Numbered from the stretch's first letter, positions 16,550-25,540 are shown. The stretch: DNA of 43,616 nt from Flavobacterium sp. (GCF_027482425.1 NZ_JAIXWA010000013.1:1-43616); one strand, 5' to 3'. Numbers and translations: made by a program. The notes: a model not told the origin generated them from the sequence alone.

Positions 16550-18376
16550 ATGGCGCTTCCTCCTTCATTGGAACTTCAAGTACAAACGTTACCCGATAAT
16601 CCCGGCGTGTATCAGTATTTTGACACCGAGGGAAAGCTCTTGTACGTAGGGAAGGCCAAGAATTTGAAAAAGCGAGTCTCCTCGTATTTCAATAAAGTCC
16701 ACGACAATGCCAAGACCAATGTCATGGTACGAAAGATTCACGACATTCGCCATATTGTTGTAGCCACCGAAGCAGATGCCTTGTTGTTGGAAAATAATTT
16801 GATTAAAAAACTACAGCCACGGTACAACGTATTGTTGAAAGATGATAAGAGCTATCCATGGATTTGCATCAAGCGCGAACCCTTTCCGCGGGTGTTTTCC
16901 ACCCGAAAAATGATCAAAGACGGGTCGGAATACTTTGGCCCTTATACCAATTTTAAAGTGGTGCATACGATTTTGGACATGATCAAAGAATTGTATCCGT
17001 TGCGCACATGTCAGTTGGATTTAAAACCGGCCAACATCAAAAGTGGCAAGTTTAAAGTGTGCTTAGAGTACCATATTGGCAATTGCAAAGGCCCCTGTGA
17101 AGGCTTGGAATCGGAGCAACATTATTTGGACCAAGTGGCGGCGATACGTGAAATCTTAAAAGGGAATTTCAAAGACAGTTTGCGTGATTTCAAAAAGAAA
17201 ATGCAAGACTTTGCCACCGACATGCAGTTTGAAGAAGCCCAAAAGATGAAGGAGAAAATCGAAGTTTTGGAGCATTACCAAGCCCGTTCGACCATTCTCA
17301 ATCCGAAGATTTCCAATATCGACGTTTTCTCTATCGTTTCCGATGAAAGCTTGGCTTTTGTCAACTTTTTACAAATAGCCCACGGCGCCATCATTCGCTC
17401 GCATACCCTAGAACTTAAAAAGAAATTGGACGAAACCGACGAAGAACTCTTAGCCCTTGCTGTTGTGGAAATGCGCGCGCGTTTTGGGTTGACTTCCAAA
17501 GAAATTGTGGTGCCTTTTCCCCTAGATTTTGGCGAAAATATAAAAGTGACCGTCCCTCAATTGGGGGATAAAAAGCAAATCTTAGAATTGTCAAAACGCA
17601 ATGCCAAATACCATCGCTTGGAACAGTTGAAGCAATTGCAAATCGTCGATCCTGAGCGGCATACGCAACGAATCATGGCGCAGATGCAAAAAGACTTGCG
17701 CTTGTCGGTTGAACCGAGGCACATCGAGTGTTTTGACAACTCCAATATTCAAGGAACCAATCCCGTTTCGGCTTGTGTAGTGTTTAAAGATGGCAAACCG
17801 AGTAAAAAAGACTACCGCCATTTTAACGTAAAAACGGTGGAAGGGGCCAACGATTTTGCCACTATGGAAGAAGTGGTGTACCGACGCTATAAACGCTTGT
17901 TGGACGAGAACGAACCCTTGCCTCAGTTAATTATTATTGACGGGGGAAAAGGGCAATTATCGTCGGCATTAAAGAGTTTGGAAGCCTTGAATTTACGAGG
18001 TAAAATTGCTATCATTGGCATTGCAAAACGCCTGGAAGAATTGTATTATCCCGGTGATTCCGTCCCATTGTATTTGGATAAAAAATCGGAAACCTTAAAA
18101 GTCATTCAGCATTTACGCAACGAAGCCCACCGTTTTGGGATTACCTTTCACCGCGATAAACGGAGCAAGTCGGCCTTACAATCGAGCATGGAAACCATTC
18201 CAGGCATTGGAGAAAAGACGATGCAAACGTTATTAAAACATTTTAAAAGTGTTAAAAGATTGAAATTGGCGTCTGAAAGTGAAATTTCGCAGGTTGTAGG
18301 GGCCTCAAAAGCCAAAAAAATTTACGAATTTTACCAAACCAATACCAATACAGACCAACTTGAAACCAATGCGTAA
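16550..18376 (+). CDS. uvrC: excinuclease ABC subunit C
   Basis: UvrC makes both incisions flanking a lesion in nucleotide excision repair. The 608-residue protein has the N-terminal GIY-YIG nuclease domain (NPGVYQYFD then LLYVGKAKNLKKRV, residues 18-46), the UVR coiled-coil motif near residues 205-240, the RNase H-like second nuclease domain with ECFDNSNIQGTNPV near 395 and IIIDGGKGQL near 464, and C-terminal helix-hairpin-helix repeats (IPGIGEKTMQTLLKHF). The length is normal. Its last 8 bases overlap the start of the patatin gene. Confidence 0.96.
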   Translation: MALPPSLELQVQTLPDNPGVYQYFDTEGKLLYVGKAKNLKKRVSSYFNKVHDNAKTNVMVRKIHDIRHIVVATEADALLLENNLIKKLQPRYNVLLKDDKSYPWICIKREPFPRVFSTRKMIKDGSEYFGPYTNFKVVHTILDMIKELYPLRTCQLDLKPANIKSGKFKVCLEYHIGNCKGPCEGLESEQHYLDQVAAIREILKGNFKDSLRDFKKKMQDFATDMQFEEAQKMKEKIEVLEHYQARSTILNPKISNIDVFSIVSDESLAFVNFLQIAHGAIIRSHTLELKKKLDETDEELLALAVVEMRARFGLTSKEIVVPFPLDFGENIKVTVPQLGDKKQILELSKRNAKYHRLEQLKQLQIVDPERHTQRIMAQMQKDLRLSVEPRHIECFDNSNIQGTNPVSACVVFKDGKPSKKDYRHFNVKTVEGANDFATMEEVVYRRYKRLLDENEPLPQLIIIDGGKGQLSSALKSLEALNLRGKIAIIGIAKRLEELYYPGDSVPLYLDKKSETLKVIQHLRNEAHRFGITFHRDKRSKSALQSSMETIPGIGEKTMQTLLKHFKSVKRLKLASESEISQVVGASKAKKIYEFYQTNTNTDQLETNA

Positions 18377-20603
18377 ACGCCCTATCAAAGTTTTTCCAAC
18401 CTTTCACATCTTGTGGTTGCTTGGGATGCTATGCTTCGGAATCACTTGGGGGTACAGCCAAGCAGAAACAACGCGTCCCAAAGTAGGAGTGGTTTTGAGC
18501 GGTGGTGGTGCCAAAGGGTTTGCTCATATTGGAGTACTGAAGGTTTTGGAGGATGCGGGCGTAAGAATAGACTACATCGGAGGTACTAGTATGGGTGCTG
18601 TGGTAGGAGGATTGTATGCTTCAGGATACAGCTCGCGTCAAATTGACTCCATTTTTCATGATACCAATTTCGACGAGTTATTGAGTGATTATATTCCTAG
18701 AGAATCCAAAAGTTTTTATGAAAAGCACAACGACGAATTGTATGCGCTGACGCTCCCTTTTGACAAATTGACGATAGGCATTCCAATTGCTTTATCGCGC
18801 GGCTTGTATAATTTCAATTTGTTGAATAAACTGCTACACAATGTCCGTCATGTACGAAAATTTGATCAGCTCCCGATACCTTTTGTGTGCGCTGCTACCA
18901 ATATTGAAACAGGCGAAAAGGTCATATTACGCGAGGGTTATCTCCCTGAGGCCATTCTAGCTAGTTCCGCCTTTCCCAGTTTATTTTCACCCATTGAAAT
19001 TGATGGGAAGTTATTGATTGATGGTGGCGTTACTAATAATTACCCGGTGGAGGAAATTCGTCGCATGGGTGCCGATATTATTATTGGAGTGGATGTGCAA
19101 GATGATTTACAAACCCGCGAAAAGCTCTCGGAAGCTACACGAATTTTGGTGCAAATTTCCAATTTGGAGATGATCCAAAGTATGAAAAGAAAACAGTTGT
19201 TGACGGATATTTACATCAAACCCGACATTAAAAATTATTCGGTAATTTCTTTTGATAAAGGTAAAGAGATTATCGCCAAAGGGGAAGAAGCAGCCCGGGA
19301 ATCGTGGGAAAAAATTAAAAAGCTTACGAACCGCAACTACCAATTGATTGAAAAACCGTTACAACAAGATAGTTTACAAATTGACCGTATTACCATCAAT
19401 ACGTTAAACAATTATACTCGAGCTTTTGTAATCGGGAAATTGGGATTCAAACAAGGGTCGAAAATCAGTTATAGCGATTTAAAAAACGGGATCAACAAAC
19501 TTACATCCACTGGGAACTTTAGTGCTATTTTATATCAAATTAATCCTTTTAATCAGGGTGAAGAATTGGAACTTCGTTTGACAGAAAGTAAAAACAAAAC
19601 TTTTGTTCGGTTTGGTCTTCATTATGATGGCCTTTATAAAAGTGCGGCTTTGGTAAATTTGACACAAAAGAAAATCCTTTTTCGCAATGATGTTTTTTCG
19701 TTGGATGTTGGGTTAGGCGATAACTTCCGATACAATCTTGATTACTATATTGACAATGGATTTTACTTCAGTTTTGGGTTGAAATCTCGTTTCAATCAAT
19801 TCAATCGAAATGTATCGACCGATTTCAATAACGGAGCCTTTTTTGATCAAGCAGGCATCAATGCAATCAATGTGGATTATTCCGATTTTTCACACCAAGC
19901 CTATCTTCAAACGGTATTTGCGCAGAAGTTCTTAATCGGAGGTGGAATCGAATTGAAGCATTTAGAAATTAAATCCAAAACCCTTGAAAATCAAAATCAG
20001 GTTTTTGAAGATAGCAATTATTTTAGTGTTTTTGGCTATTTAAAATACGATTCGCTGGACAACAAATACTTCCCCAAAAAAGGGTGGTTTTTTAACGGGG
20101 AGCTCAATTCCTATCTTTACTCTTCTGACTATGCCAACAATTTTGAGCGGTTCACCATCATCAAAGGGGAAGCAGGCATCACGCGAACGTTTTATAAAAT
20201 TTTCAACCTGCGCTTACAGTCCGAAGCGGGCATCAATATCGGGGATAACGGGTCGCATTATTTAGACTTTGTTTTGGGCGGGTATGGCTATCAAACCATC
20301 AACAACTTTAGGCATTTTTACGGGTACGACTTTGTGGGTTCTGCTGCTGACAGTTACATTAGAGTGTTGGCCACTGTAGATGTGGAATTCTACAAAAAGA
20401 ATCACATTAATTTTTCGGCCAATTATGCCAACCTAGAGAATAAGTTGTTTAAAACGGGCAACTGGTTGCAAACACCCATGATGTCGGGGTATGCGGTGGG
20501 ATATGGTTTGGAAACCGTTATTGGTCCTATTGAGGTCAAATACTCTTGGTCACCTGAACTCCCGAAAGGCTTTTTATGGTTTAGTGCCGGATTTTGGTTT
20601 TAA
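18369..20603 (+). CDS. patatin-like phospholipase with outer-membrane barrel
   Basis: This 744-residue protein is built as signal peptide (about residues 1-31), patatin lipase domain (about 38-320), a POTRA-like linker, and a C-terminal 16-strand-type BamA-like barrel (about 400-744) ending in WFSAGFWF with a terminal aromatic. The patatin catalytic dyad is visible: the oxyanion loop SGGGAKG near 44-50, S74 in GTSMG and D218 in IDGG. This matches the PlpD-like type V secretion or surface phospholipase architecture. ATG 18369 overlaps the end of uvrC by 8 bases, so translation may be coupled. The lipid substrate is unknown. Confidence 0.9.
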   Translation: MRKRPIKVFPTFHILWLLGMLCFGITWGYSQAETTRPKVGVVLSGGGAKGFAHIGVLKVLEDAGVRIDYIGGTSMGAVVGGLYASGYSSRQIDSIFHDTNFDELLSDYIPRESKSFYEKHNDELYALTLPFDKLTIGIPIALSRGLYNFNLLNKLLHNVRHVRKFDQLPIPFVCAATNIETGEKVILREGYLPEAILASSAFPSLFSPIEIDGKLLIDGGVTNNYPVEEIRRMGADIIIGVDVQDDLQTREKLSEATRILVQISNLEMIQSMKRKQLLTDIYIKPDIKNYSVISFDKGKEIIAKGEEAARESWEKIKKLTNRNYQLIEKPLQQDSLQIDRITINTLNNYTRAFVIGKLGFKQGSKISYSDLKNGINKLTSTGNFSAILYQINPFNQGEELELRLTESKNKTFVRFGLHYDGLYKSAALVNLTQKKILFRNDVFSLDVGLGDNFRYNLDYYIDNGFYFSFGLKSRFNQFNRNVSTDFNNGAFFDQAGINAINVDYSDFSHQAYLQTVFAQKFLIGGGIELKHLEIKSKTLENQNQVFEDSNYFSVFGYLKYDSLDNKYFPKKGWFFNGELNSYLYSSDYANNFERFTIIKGEAGITRTFYKIFNLRLQSEAGINIGDNGSHYLDFVLGGYGYQTINNFRHFYGYDFVGSAADSYIRVLATVDVEFYKKNHINFSANYANLENKLFKTGNWLQTPMMSGYAVGYGLETVIGPIEVKYSWSPELPKGFLWFSAGFWF

Positions 20604-20642
20604 GCCAACCGTTTCCTTTGTTTGTTTTTTCCACAAATACGT

Positions 20643-20650
20643 TATATTTG
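20643..20650 (+). promoter_or_regulatory. -7 promoter box (TATATTTG) for the APC permease
   Basis: An exact TAnnTTTG match lies 32 bases before ATG 20682. TTTG words at 20618 and 20622 lie 17-21 bases upstream, close to the expected -33 spacing. Confidence 0.75.
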
Positions 20651-20681
20651 AAAGCTATAACATAACCAAAAACAAAATTAT

Positions 20682-22322
20682 ATGTCAATTTGGAGAGTAA
20701 AACCTGTTTCAGCCTTTGAAGCAGATATGAAAAAAGGCGGACTCAACCGCGTATTAACCCGTTGGGGACTTACCTCGCTGGGAATTGGGGCCATTATCGG
20801 GGGAGGTATTTTTACGCTAACCGGAATTGCAGCTCATGATTATGCAGGTCCCGCTTTAGCTTTATCATTTGTAATCGCTGGAATTGGCTGTTTATTTGCC
20901 TCTTTGTGTTATGCAGAGTTTGCCTCAGTATTGCCCGTTGAAGGTTCGGCTTATGCTTATGCCTACGGTACCATTGGAGAGGTTTTCGCTTGGTTTATTG
21001 GGTGGAATCTAATCCTGGAATACATGATGGGTGCGACGACAGTTGCGGTGGCCTGGAGTGGATATTTCACCAAATTGTTGGGTTTGTTTCACCTGAAACT
21101 CCCCCTTTCGTTACTTTCCGATAAAGCTACGGCCATGGAAAAACTCAACCATGCCAAAGCGGTTGATGCGGTAAAGGACTATTTAGCGACGCATGCTACA
21201 GCAACCTTTGATCAGATCAAAGACCACTTTGCCAATGCCGAATTTGCAAGTGCGTTTAAGAGTTTGACTACCCTCAAAGATTTTCAAAATTTTGCTACCG
21301 GAGAAGGAGTTACGCAATTTGCCGAGCATTACTCTTCAATAGATTTATCGGGGATTGTATTCAATTTACCTGCGTTTTTAATCACCTGGGTCATCACCGC
21401 TATTTTGATAAAAGGAATCAAAGAAGCCGCAAAAACGAATAATATCATTGTGATTATTAAAATTGCGGTGGTGCTTTTCGTAATTATTGCCGGTGCCTTT
21501 TTCATTGACACCGACAATTGGGTACCTTTTATTCCTGCCGAAACCAAAACAATAGTAGATGGGGTAGAAAAAATTAATTTTGGATTTGGGGGCGTTTTAA
21601 CAGCCGCGACCATTGTCTTTTTTGCGTATATCGGATTTGATGCCGTATCAACCCAAGCAGGAGAAGCCATTAATCCGAAAAAGGATGTGCCTTTTGCCAT
21701 TGTCGCCTCGTTGGTGATATGTACTATTTTGTATATTTTGGTTTCCTTGGTGCTCACCGGAATGGTTCGTTTTGATCAATTGGATAAAGCGGCTCCCGTA
21801 GCTTCTGCCTTTAGTGGTGTTGGTTTGACGTGGGCTACGTTTTTAATCACCATTGCCGCCACCGCCGGATTAATGTCGGTGATGTTGGTGATGATGTTGG
21901 GACAAACGCGTATTTTCCTTGGCATGTCCAAAGACGGTTTACTCCCTGGTTTTTTCAAAGATTTACATCCCAAATACCTTACTCCCCATAAGAGTACGTT
22001 GTTGGTCGGATTAATTATTTCTATTGTAGCTGCGTTAACGCCTATTGAAAAAGTTTCTGAAATGTGTTCCATGGGTACCCTTTTAGCTTTTGCAATGGTG
22101 TGTATGGCCGTAATGGTGTTGCGTGTGAAAAAACCAGAATTGGAGCGTCCTTACAAAACCCCTGCGGTTTACGTGGTAGGAACTCTTGGCGTTGGGTTTA
22201 ACTTGTTCTTGATGACCCAAGTCCGCACAGAAACTTGGTATACCTTTATCATTTGGGGTTCCCTGGGGATTTTGGTTTATCTATTGTACAGCAAACGTCA
22301 TTCCAACCTAGAAAAAGAATAA
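20682..22322 (+). CDS. APC-family amino acid permease with an inserted soluble segment
   Basis: The 546-residue protein has the APC-superfamily hallmark IGAIIGGGIFTLTG near residue 36, about twelve hydrophobic helices, and the GEAINPKKDVPFAI motif near 330 seen in cationic amino acid transporter-like permeases. Between helices 4 and 5 it carries an extra polar, helical segment of about 75 residues (about 146-221) that I do not associate with the core fold. The substrate is not determinable; proximity to tyrosine and tryptophan catabolism makes an amino acid role attractive. It has its own promoter and a terminator. Confidence 0.9.
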   Translation: MSIWRVKPVSAFEADMKKGGLNRVLTRWGLTSLGIGAIIGGGIFTLTGIAAHDYAGPALALSFVIAGIGCLFASLCYAEFASVLPVEGSAYAYAYGTIGEVFAWFIGWNLILEYMMGATTVAVAWSGYFTKLLGLFHLKLPLSLLSDKATAMEKLNHAKAVDAVKDYLATHATATFDQIKDHFANAEFASAFKSLTTLKDFQNFATGEGVTQFAEHYSSIDLSGIVFNLPAFLITWVITAILIKGIKEAAKTNNIIVIIKIAVVLFVIIAGAFFIDTDNWVPFIPAETKTIVDGVEKINFGFGGVLTAATIVFFAYIGFDAVSTQAGEAINPKKDVPFAIVASLVICTILYILVSLVLTGMVRFDQLDKAAPVASAFSGVGLTWATFLITIAATAGLMSVMLVMMLGQTRIFLGMSKDGLLPGFFKDLHPKYLTPHKSTLLVGLIISIVAALTPIEKVSEMCSMGTLLAFAMVCMAVMVLRVKKPELERPYKTPAVYVVGTLGVGFNLFLMTQVRTETWYTFIIWGSLGILVYLLYSKRHSNLEKE

Positions 22323-22326
22323 ATTG

Positions 22327-22354
22327 AAAGCCACAATACTGTGGCTTTTTATTT
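22327..22354 (+). terminator. intrinsic terminator after the APC permease
   Basis: A perfect nine-base stem (22327-22335 with 22340-22348) with a four-base loop runs into a T-rich tract. It separates the permease from the hmgA operon. Confidence 0.92.
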
Positions 22355-22359
22355 TTTAC

Positions 22360-22378
22360 GATATTTGTTCATATGAAC
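22360..22378 (+). promoter_or_regulatory. candidate hmgA promoter with a 12-bp palindromic operator
   Basis: GATATTTG (22360-22367) is one base off the -7 consensus and abuts GTTCATATGAAC (22367-22378), a perfect 12-base palindrome that covers the expected transcription start. This is a plausible repressor site for the tyrosine catabolic genes. The leader to ATG 22502 would be about 130 bases and contains a small ACCC/GGGT hairpin near 22470-22485. Confidence 0.45.
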
Positions 22379-22501
22379 GGTTGGAAAGGTTTACGGTCCT
22401 ATCTCAAATACCTCATCAAGAGAAATCCTGAGTGAGAAGGGTATTTGTAGCCTTTCTTTTCGACCCTTTCGGGGGTATTGTTAACCACAAACAGTTCAAT
22501 T

Positions 22502-23659
22502 ATGCCGATTTATCACAAATTAGGAGATACTCCACACAAGCGACACATTCAGTTTCGCAAACCCAACGGCGACTTGTATTATGAGCAACTTTTTGGCACC
22601 ATCGGTTTTGATGGTATGTATTCCAATTTGTACCATGTACACCGTCCCACTCAAGTCAAAGAAATTCGCCAGCAATACAGTGTTGCCCCCAAAATCGCGA
22701 AAGCCAATAACATTCAATCCTATCGACTACGCGGATTTGAAGTTGCGCCTGAGGATGATTTCTTGGAGAGCCGCAAAATTGTCTTGACCAATAGCGATTG
22801 TCACATTGTGTTGGCCGCTCCCCGTCAATCGATGAAGACCTATTTTTACAAAAACACCGATTCTGACGAAGTTATCTTTATCCATAAAGGTTCAGGAAAA
22901 CTTCGCACGATGATGGGAATTTTGGACTTCAAATACGGCGATTATTTGGTCATACCAAGAGGGATGATTTACCAAATGGATTTTGACACTACCGACAACC
23001 GATTGTTTATTGTCGAGTCCCATCGTCCCGTGTATACCCCCAAGCAATACCGCAATTGGTTTGGTCAATTGCTCGAACATGCCCCGTTTTGTGAGCGCGA
23101 TATTCGTCGTCCGTATGCTTTGGAAACCCATGATGAAAAAGGTGACTTTTTGATGAAAATCAAGAAGAAAGACGAGATTTTTGAGTTGATTTATGCTACA
23201 CATCCTTTTGATGTGGTGGGCTATGACGGGTTTAATTATCCGTATGCGTTTTCGATTCATGATTTCGAACCCATTACGGGACGGATTCACATGCCTCCAC
23301 CGGTGCACCAAACGTTTGAAACCGATGCTTTTGTCATCTGTTCGTTTGTACCCCGACTCTACGATTACCATCCCGAGTCCATTCCCGCTCCCTATAATCA
23401 CAGCAATATCGACGCCGATGAGGTGTTGTATTATGTCGATGGCGATTTTATGAGTCGCAATGATGTAGAGGCGGGACATATTTCGTTGCACCCAGCGGGG
23501 ATCCCTCACGGACCCCATCCCGGAGCTGTCGAGCGCAGTATTGGGAAAAAGGAAACGCTTGAATTGGCGGTTATGATCGATACGTTCAAACCCTTGATGG
23601 TTACTGAGGAAGCGATGCGTATTGCCGACGATACCTATTATCAATCTTGGCTTGAGTAA
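22502..23659 (+). CDS. hmgA: homogentisate 1,2-dioxygenase
   Basis: HmgA opens the ring of homogentisate to maleylacetoacetate with non-heme iron, the third step of tyrosine breakdown. The 385-residue protein begins MPIYHKLGDTPHKRH, contains the cupin segment DEVIFIHKGSG near residue 122, and the C-terminal conserved block HPAGIPHGPHPGAVERS with metal-ligand histidines near residue 335. The length fits the shorter bacterial form. ATG 22502 is chosen because the family N-terminus starts there. It is followed 4 bases later by a small membrane protein gene and then hppD, giving a tyrosine catabolic operon. Confidence 0.94.
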   Translation: MPIYHKLGDTPHKRHIQFRKPNGDLYYEQLFGTIGFDGMYSNLYHVHRPTQVKEIRQQYSVAPKIAKANNIQSYRLRGFEVAPEDDFLESRKIVLTNSDCHIVLAAPRQSMKTYFYKNTDSDEVIFIHKGSGKLRTMMGILDFKYGDYLVIPRGMIYQMDFDTTDNRLFIVESHRPVYTPKQYRNWFGQLLEHAPFCERDIRRPYALETHDEKGDFLMKIKKKDEIFELIYATHPFDVVGYDGFNYPYAFSIHDFEPITGRIHMPPPVHQTFETDAFVICSFVPRLYDYHPESIPAPYNHSNIDADEVLYYVDGDFMSRNDVEAGHISLHPAGIPHGPHPGAVERSIGKKETLELAVMIDTFKPLMVTEEAMRIADDTYYQSWLE

Positions 23660-23663
23660 TACC

Positions 23664-24125
23664 ATGCAAAATTATAGACTGCCTGCCGATCCGTTAGTCC
23701 TCATTCTGGGAGTAACCAGTTTGTTTATTCTTTTTTTTGTGTGTTGCTGCGGATTTTTAATTCCTTTATCTCTGGGATTAGCTATTGTAGGATGGGTGCT
23801 AGCAGGTAAAAGTTTACGCCTTTATGACGCACAACCCCAGCAGTATACTGAAGGCAGTCGATCTATCGTTTCTATGGGAAAAATATTGTGTATGATTAGT
23901 GCCATTATCAACGGGATTTTAGCACTCTTGATTACCGTCTTTTTCCTCTTTTTGGATTATGACATCATTGAAAAATTTTCAAACCAAAACCTATTACAAC
24001 AAACCAAACAAATCACAACGCGCGCAAAGGATTCAGTAGTGCACGATTCGGTGTATGACGATGCCTTATTTAAACACCCCTCAACCGATACCGCAGCAAC
24101 ACCCGCTCCTAAAACGCGTCCTTAA
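23664..24125 (+). CDS. CCC-motif small membrane protein
   Basis: The 153-residue protein has a cytosolic-type N-terminus, a first hydrophobic stretch ending in FFVCCCGFLIPLSLGLA (three adjacent cysteines), a second helix near residue 40, a third near residues 75-100, and a polar, Thr/Ala/Pro-rich tail. The triple-cysteine motif identifies the flavobacterial 'CCC motif membrane protein' family, whose function is unknown to me. It lies 4 bases after hmgA and 11 before hppD, so it is certainly cotranscribed with the tyrosine pathway. Whether it has a part in that pathway is open. ATG 23664 is chosen because longer starts overlap hmgA. Confidence 0.82.
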   Translation: MQNYRLPADPLVLILGVTSLFILFFVCCCGFLIPLSLGLAIVGWVLAGKSLRLYDAQPQQYTEGSRSIVSMGKILCMISAIINGILALLITVFFLFLDYDIIEKFSNQNLLQQTKQITTRAKDSVVHDSVYDDALFKHPSTDTAATPAPKTRP

Positions 24126-24136
24126 CATTTAATTTT

Positions 24137-25297
24137 ATGGCAAAAGAAATAAAATCCGTAGAGTACGGACTGGAAAAAATCTTTCAAGGGGCCCAAGACT
24201 TTTTACCCTTGTTAGGTACCGATTACGTTGAATTTTACGTGGGTAACGCCAAACAATCGGCCCATTTTTATAAAACAGCCTTTGGTTTTCAATCATTGGC
24301 CTATAAAGGATTGGAAACGGGCTCCCGAGATGCGGTGAGCTATGTGTTGCAACAAGGCAAAATCCGGTTGGTATTGACTACCCCATTAACGAGTGAATCG
24401 CCGATTAACGATCATTTGCGCAAACACGGTGACGGCGTAAAAGTGGTCGCTTTATGGGTTGAAGATGCTCGTTCCGCATGGGAAGAAACGACCCAACGCG
24501 GCGCCCGTTCGTTTATGGAGCCAACCGTAGAAAAAGATGCTCATGGCGAAGTTATTCGTTCAGGAATTTACACCTATGGCGAAACCGTGCATGTTTTTGT
24601 AGAACGTAAAAACTATTCGGGAACCTTCCTTCCTGGATTTATGGATTGGAAATCCGATTACAATCCCGAGCCCCTTGGGTTAAAATACATTGACCACATG
24701 GTAGGAAATGTAGGTTGGGGTGAAATGAACCAATGGGTTAAATGGTATGAAGACGTGATGGGATTTGAAAACTTCCTATCCTTTGATGATTCGCAAATTC
24801 ATACCGAATACTCCGCTTTGATGAGTAAAGTTATGTCCAATGGCAACGGACGCATTAAGTTCCCCATCAACGAACCCGCCGAAGGGAAAAAGAAATCGCA
24901 AATTGAAGAATACCTAGATTTTTTCGAAGGACCTGGGGTACAGCACATCGCGGTTGCCACAGATGATATCATTCAAACCGTAGCGGGCTTACGGGCACGT
25001 GGGGTCGAATTTTTACCCCCTCCACCACAAGCCTATTATGATGAGATACCCGCGCGTTTGGGTAAACATATGGAGGTGATGAAAGAAGACATCAAAGCTC
25101 TGCAAGCCTTATCCATTTTGGTCGATGCGGATGAAGAAGGGTATTTGTTGCAAATTTTCACCAAACCCGTGGAAGACCGTCCCACGTTGTTCTTTGAAAT
25201 CATTCAACGTATGGGAGCCAAAGGATTTGGTGCAGGTAATTTCAAAGCCTTGTTTGAATCTATTGAGCGTGAGCAAGCGTTGCGAGGCACACTGTAA
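24137..25297 (+). CDS. hppD: 4-hydroxyphenylpyruvate dioxygenase
   Basis: HppD converts 4-hydroxyphenylpyruvate to homogentisate, the substrate of the upstream HmgA. The 386-residue protein has two vicinal-oxygen-chelate halves. The likely iron ligands are His in YIDHMVGNV (about residue 183), His in GVQHIAVATDDI (about 274) and Glu in FFEIIQRMG (about 352), followed by the family C-terminal motif GFGAGNFKALFESIE. The length is normal. It is the last gene of the hmgA operon; the next 290 bases (25298-25587) hold a candidate small RNA and a promoter rather than a gene. Confidence 0.96.
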   Translation: MAKEIKSVEYGLEKIFQGAQDFLPLLGTDYVEFYVGNAKQSAHFYKTAFGFQSLAYKGLETGSRDAVSYVLQQGKIRLVLTTPLTSESPINDHLRKHGDGVKVVALWVEDARSAWEETTQRGARSFMEPTVEKDAHGEVIRSGIYTYGETVHVFVERKNYSGTFLPGFMDWKSDYNPEPLGLKYIDHMVGNVGWGEMNQWVKWYEDVMGFENFLSFDDSQIHTEYSALMSKVMSNGNGRIKFPINEPAEGKKKSQIEEYLDFFEGPGVQHIAVATDDIIQTVAGLRARGVEFLPPPPQAYYDEIPARLGKHMEVMKEDIKALQALSILVDADEEGYLLQIFTKPVEDRPTLFFEIIQRMGAKGFGAGNFKALFESIEREQALRGTL

Positions 25298-25327
25298 AAA
25301 CCTCAAAATGTTGAATAATTGTTAAAA

Positions 25328-25339
25328 TACAACGTTGTA
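25328..25339. promoter_or_regulatory. 12-bp perfect palindrome downstream of hppD
   Basis: TACAACGTTGTA is a perfect palindrome about 70 bases before the candidate small RNA promoter. It could be a protein-binding site; there is no T tract, so it is not a terminator. TTGTTAAA occurs on both sides of it (25319-25326 and 25363-25370). Confidence 0.3.
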
Positions 25340-25407
25340 GTACCGTTGTTTCTAATAATTATTTGTTAAAGTAGACGTTCTGTTGTTGATTATTTAAAAA
25401 TAGACAG

Positions 25408-25415
25408 TACTTTTG
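25408..25415 (+). promoter_or_regulatory. -7 promoter box (TACTTTTG) with a -33 TTG, for a candidate small RNA
   Basis: An exact TAnnTTTG match is preceded by TTG at 25386-25388, exactly 19 bases upstream, giving one of the best -33/-7 pairs in the window. No start codon of a credible gene lies between it and the terminator at 25504-25534. Confidence 0.7.
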
Positions 25416-25421
25416 ACCTCA

Positions 25422-25534
25422 GAAAATAAGAAAGGTGTAGTTTCCTTTTGAAAGTAATTACGTTTTTCATAATTTATAGTTTTTTGGTTGGTTAATAGCA
25501 TAAAAACCCGGTCACTTTTGGCTGGGTTTTTTTG
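25422..25534 (+). ncRNA. candidate small RNA of about 113 nt between hppD and DUF3108
   Basis: A good promoter (25386-25415) and a strong intrinsic terminator (25504-25534) enclose about 113 bases with no credible reading frame. The predicted RNA would have a 5' hairpin (25430-25435 with 25444-25449), a U/A-rich single-stranded middle (about 25450-25500) and the terminator hairpin, a layout typical of trans-acting bacterial small RNAs. It could also be an attenuated leader for the downstream operon, but that operon has its own promoter at 25541. I do not recognise it as a known RNA family. Confidence 0.5.
25504..25534 (+). terminator. intrinsic terminator of the candidate small RNA
   Basis: An 11-pair stem (25504-25514 with 25519-25529, wobble pairs included) closed by a four-base loop leads into a T run. 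It lies just before the promoter of the DUF3108 operon. Confidence 0.85.
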
Positions 25535-25540
25535 TTTTTT

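Noticed and set aside
22380..22500. Riboswitch in the hmgA leader
   Set aside because: The 120 bases contain only small hairpins and no T-tract or start-site sequestering helix that I can identify.
22892..23665. 257-codon open frame antisense to hmgA
   Set aside because: It is the complement of a well-conserved dioxygenase gene, its protein shows no domain, and its composition follows the hmgA codon pattern.
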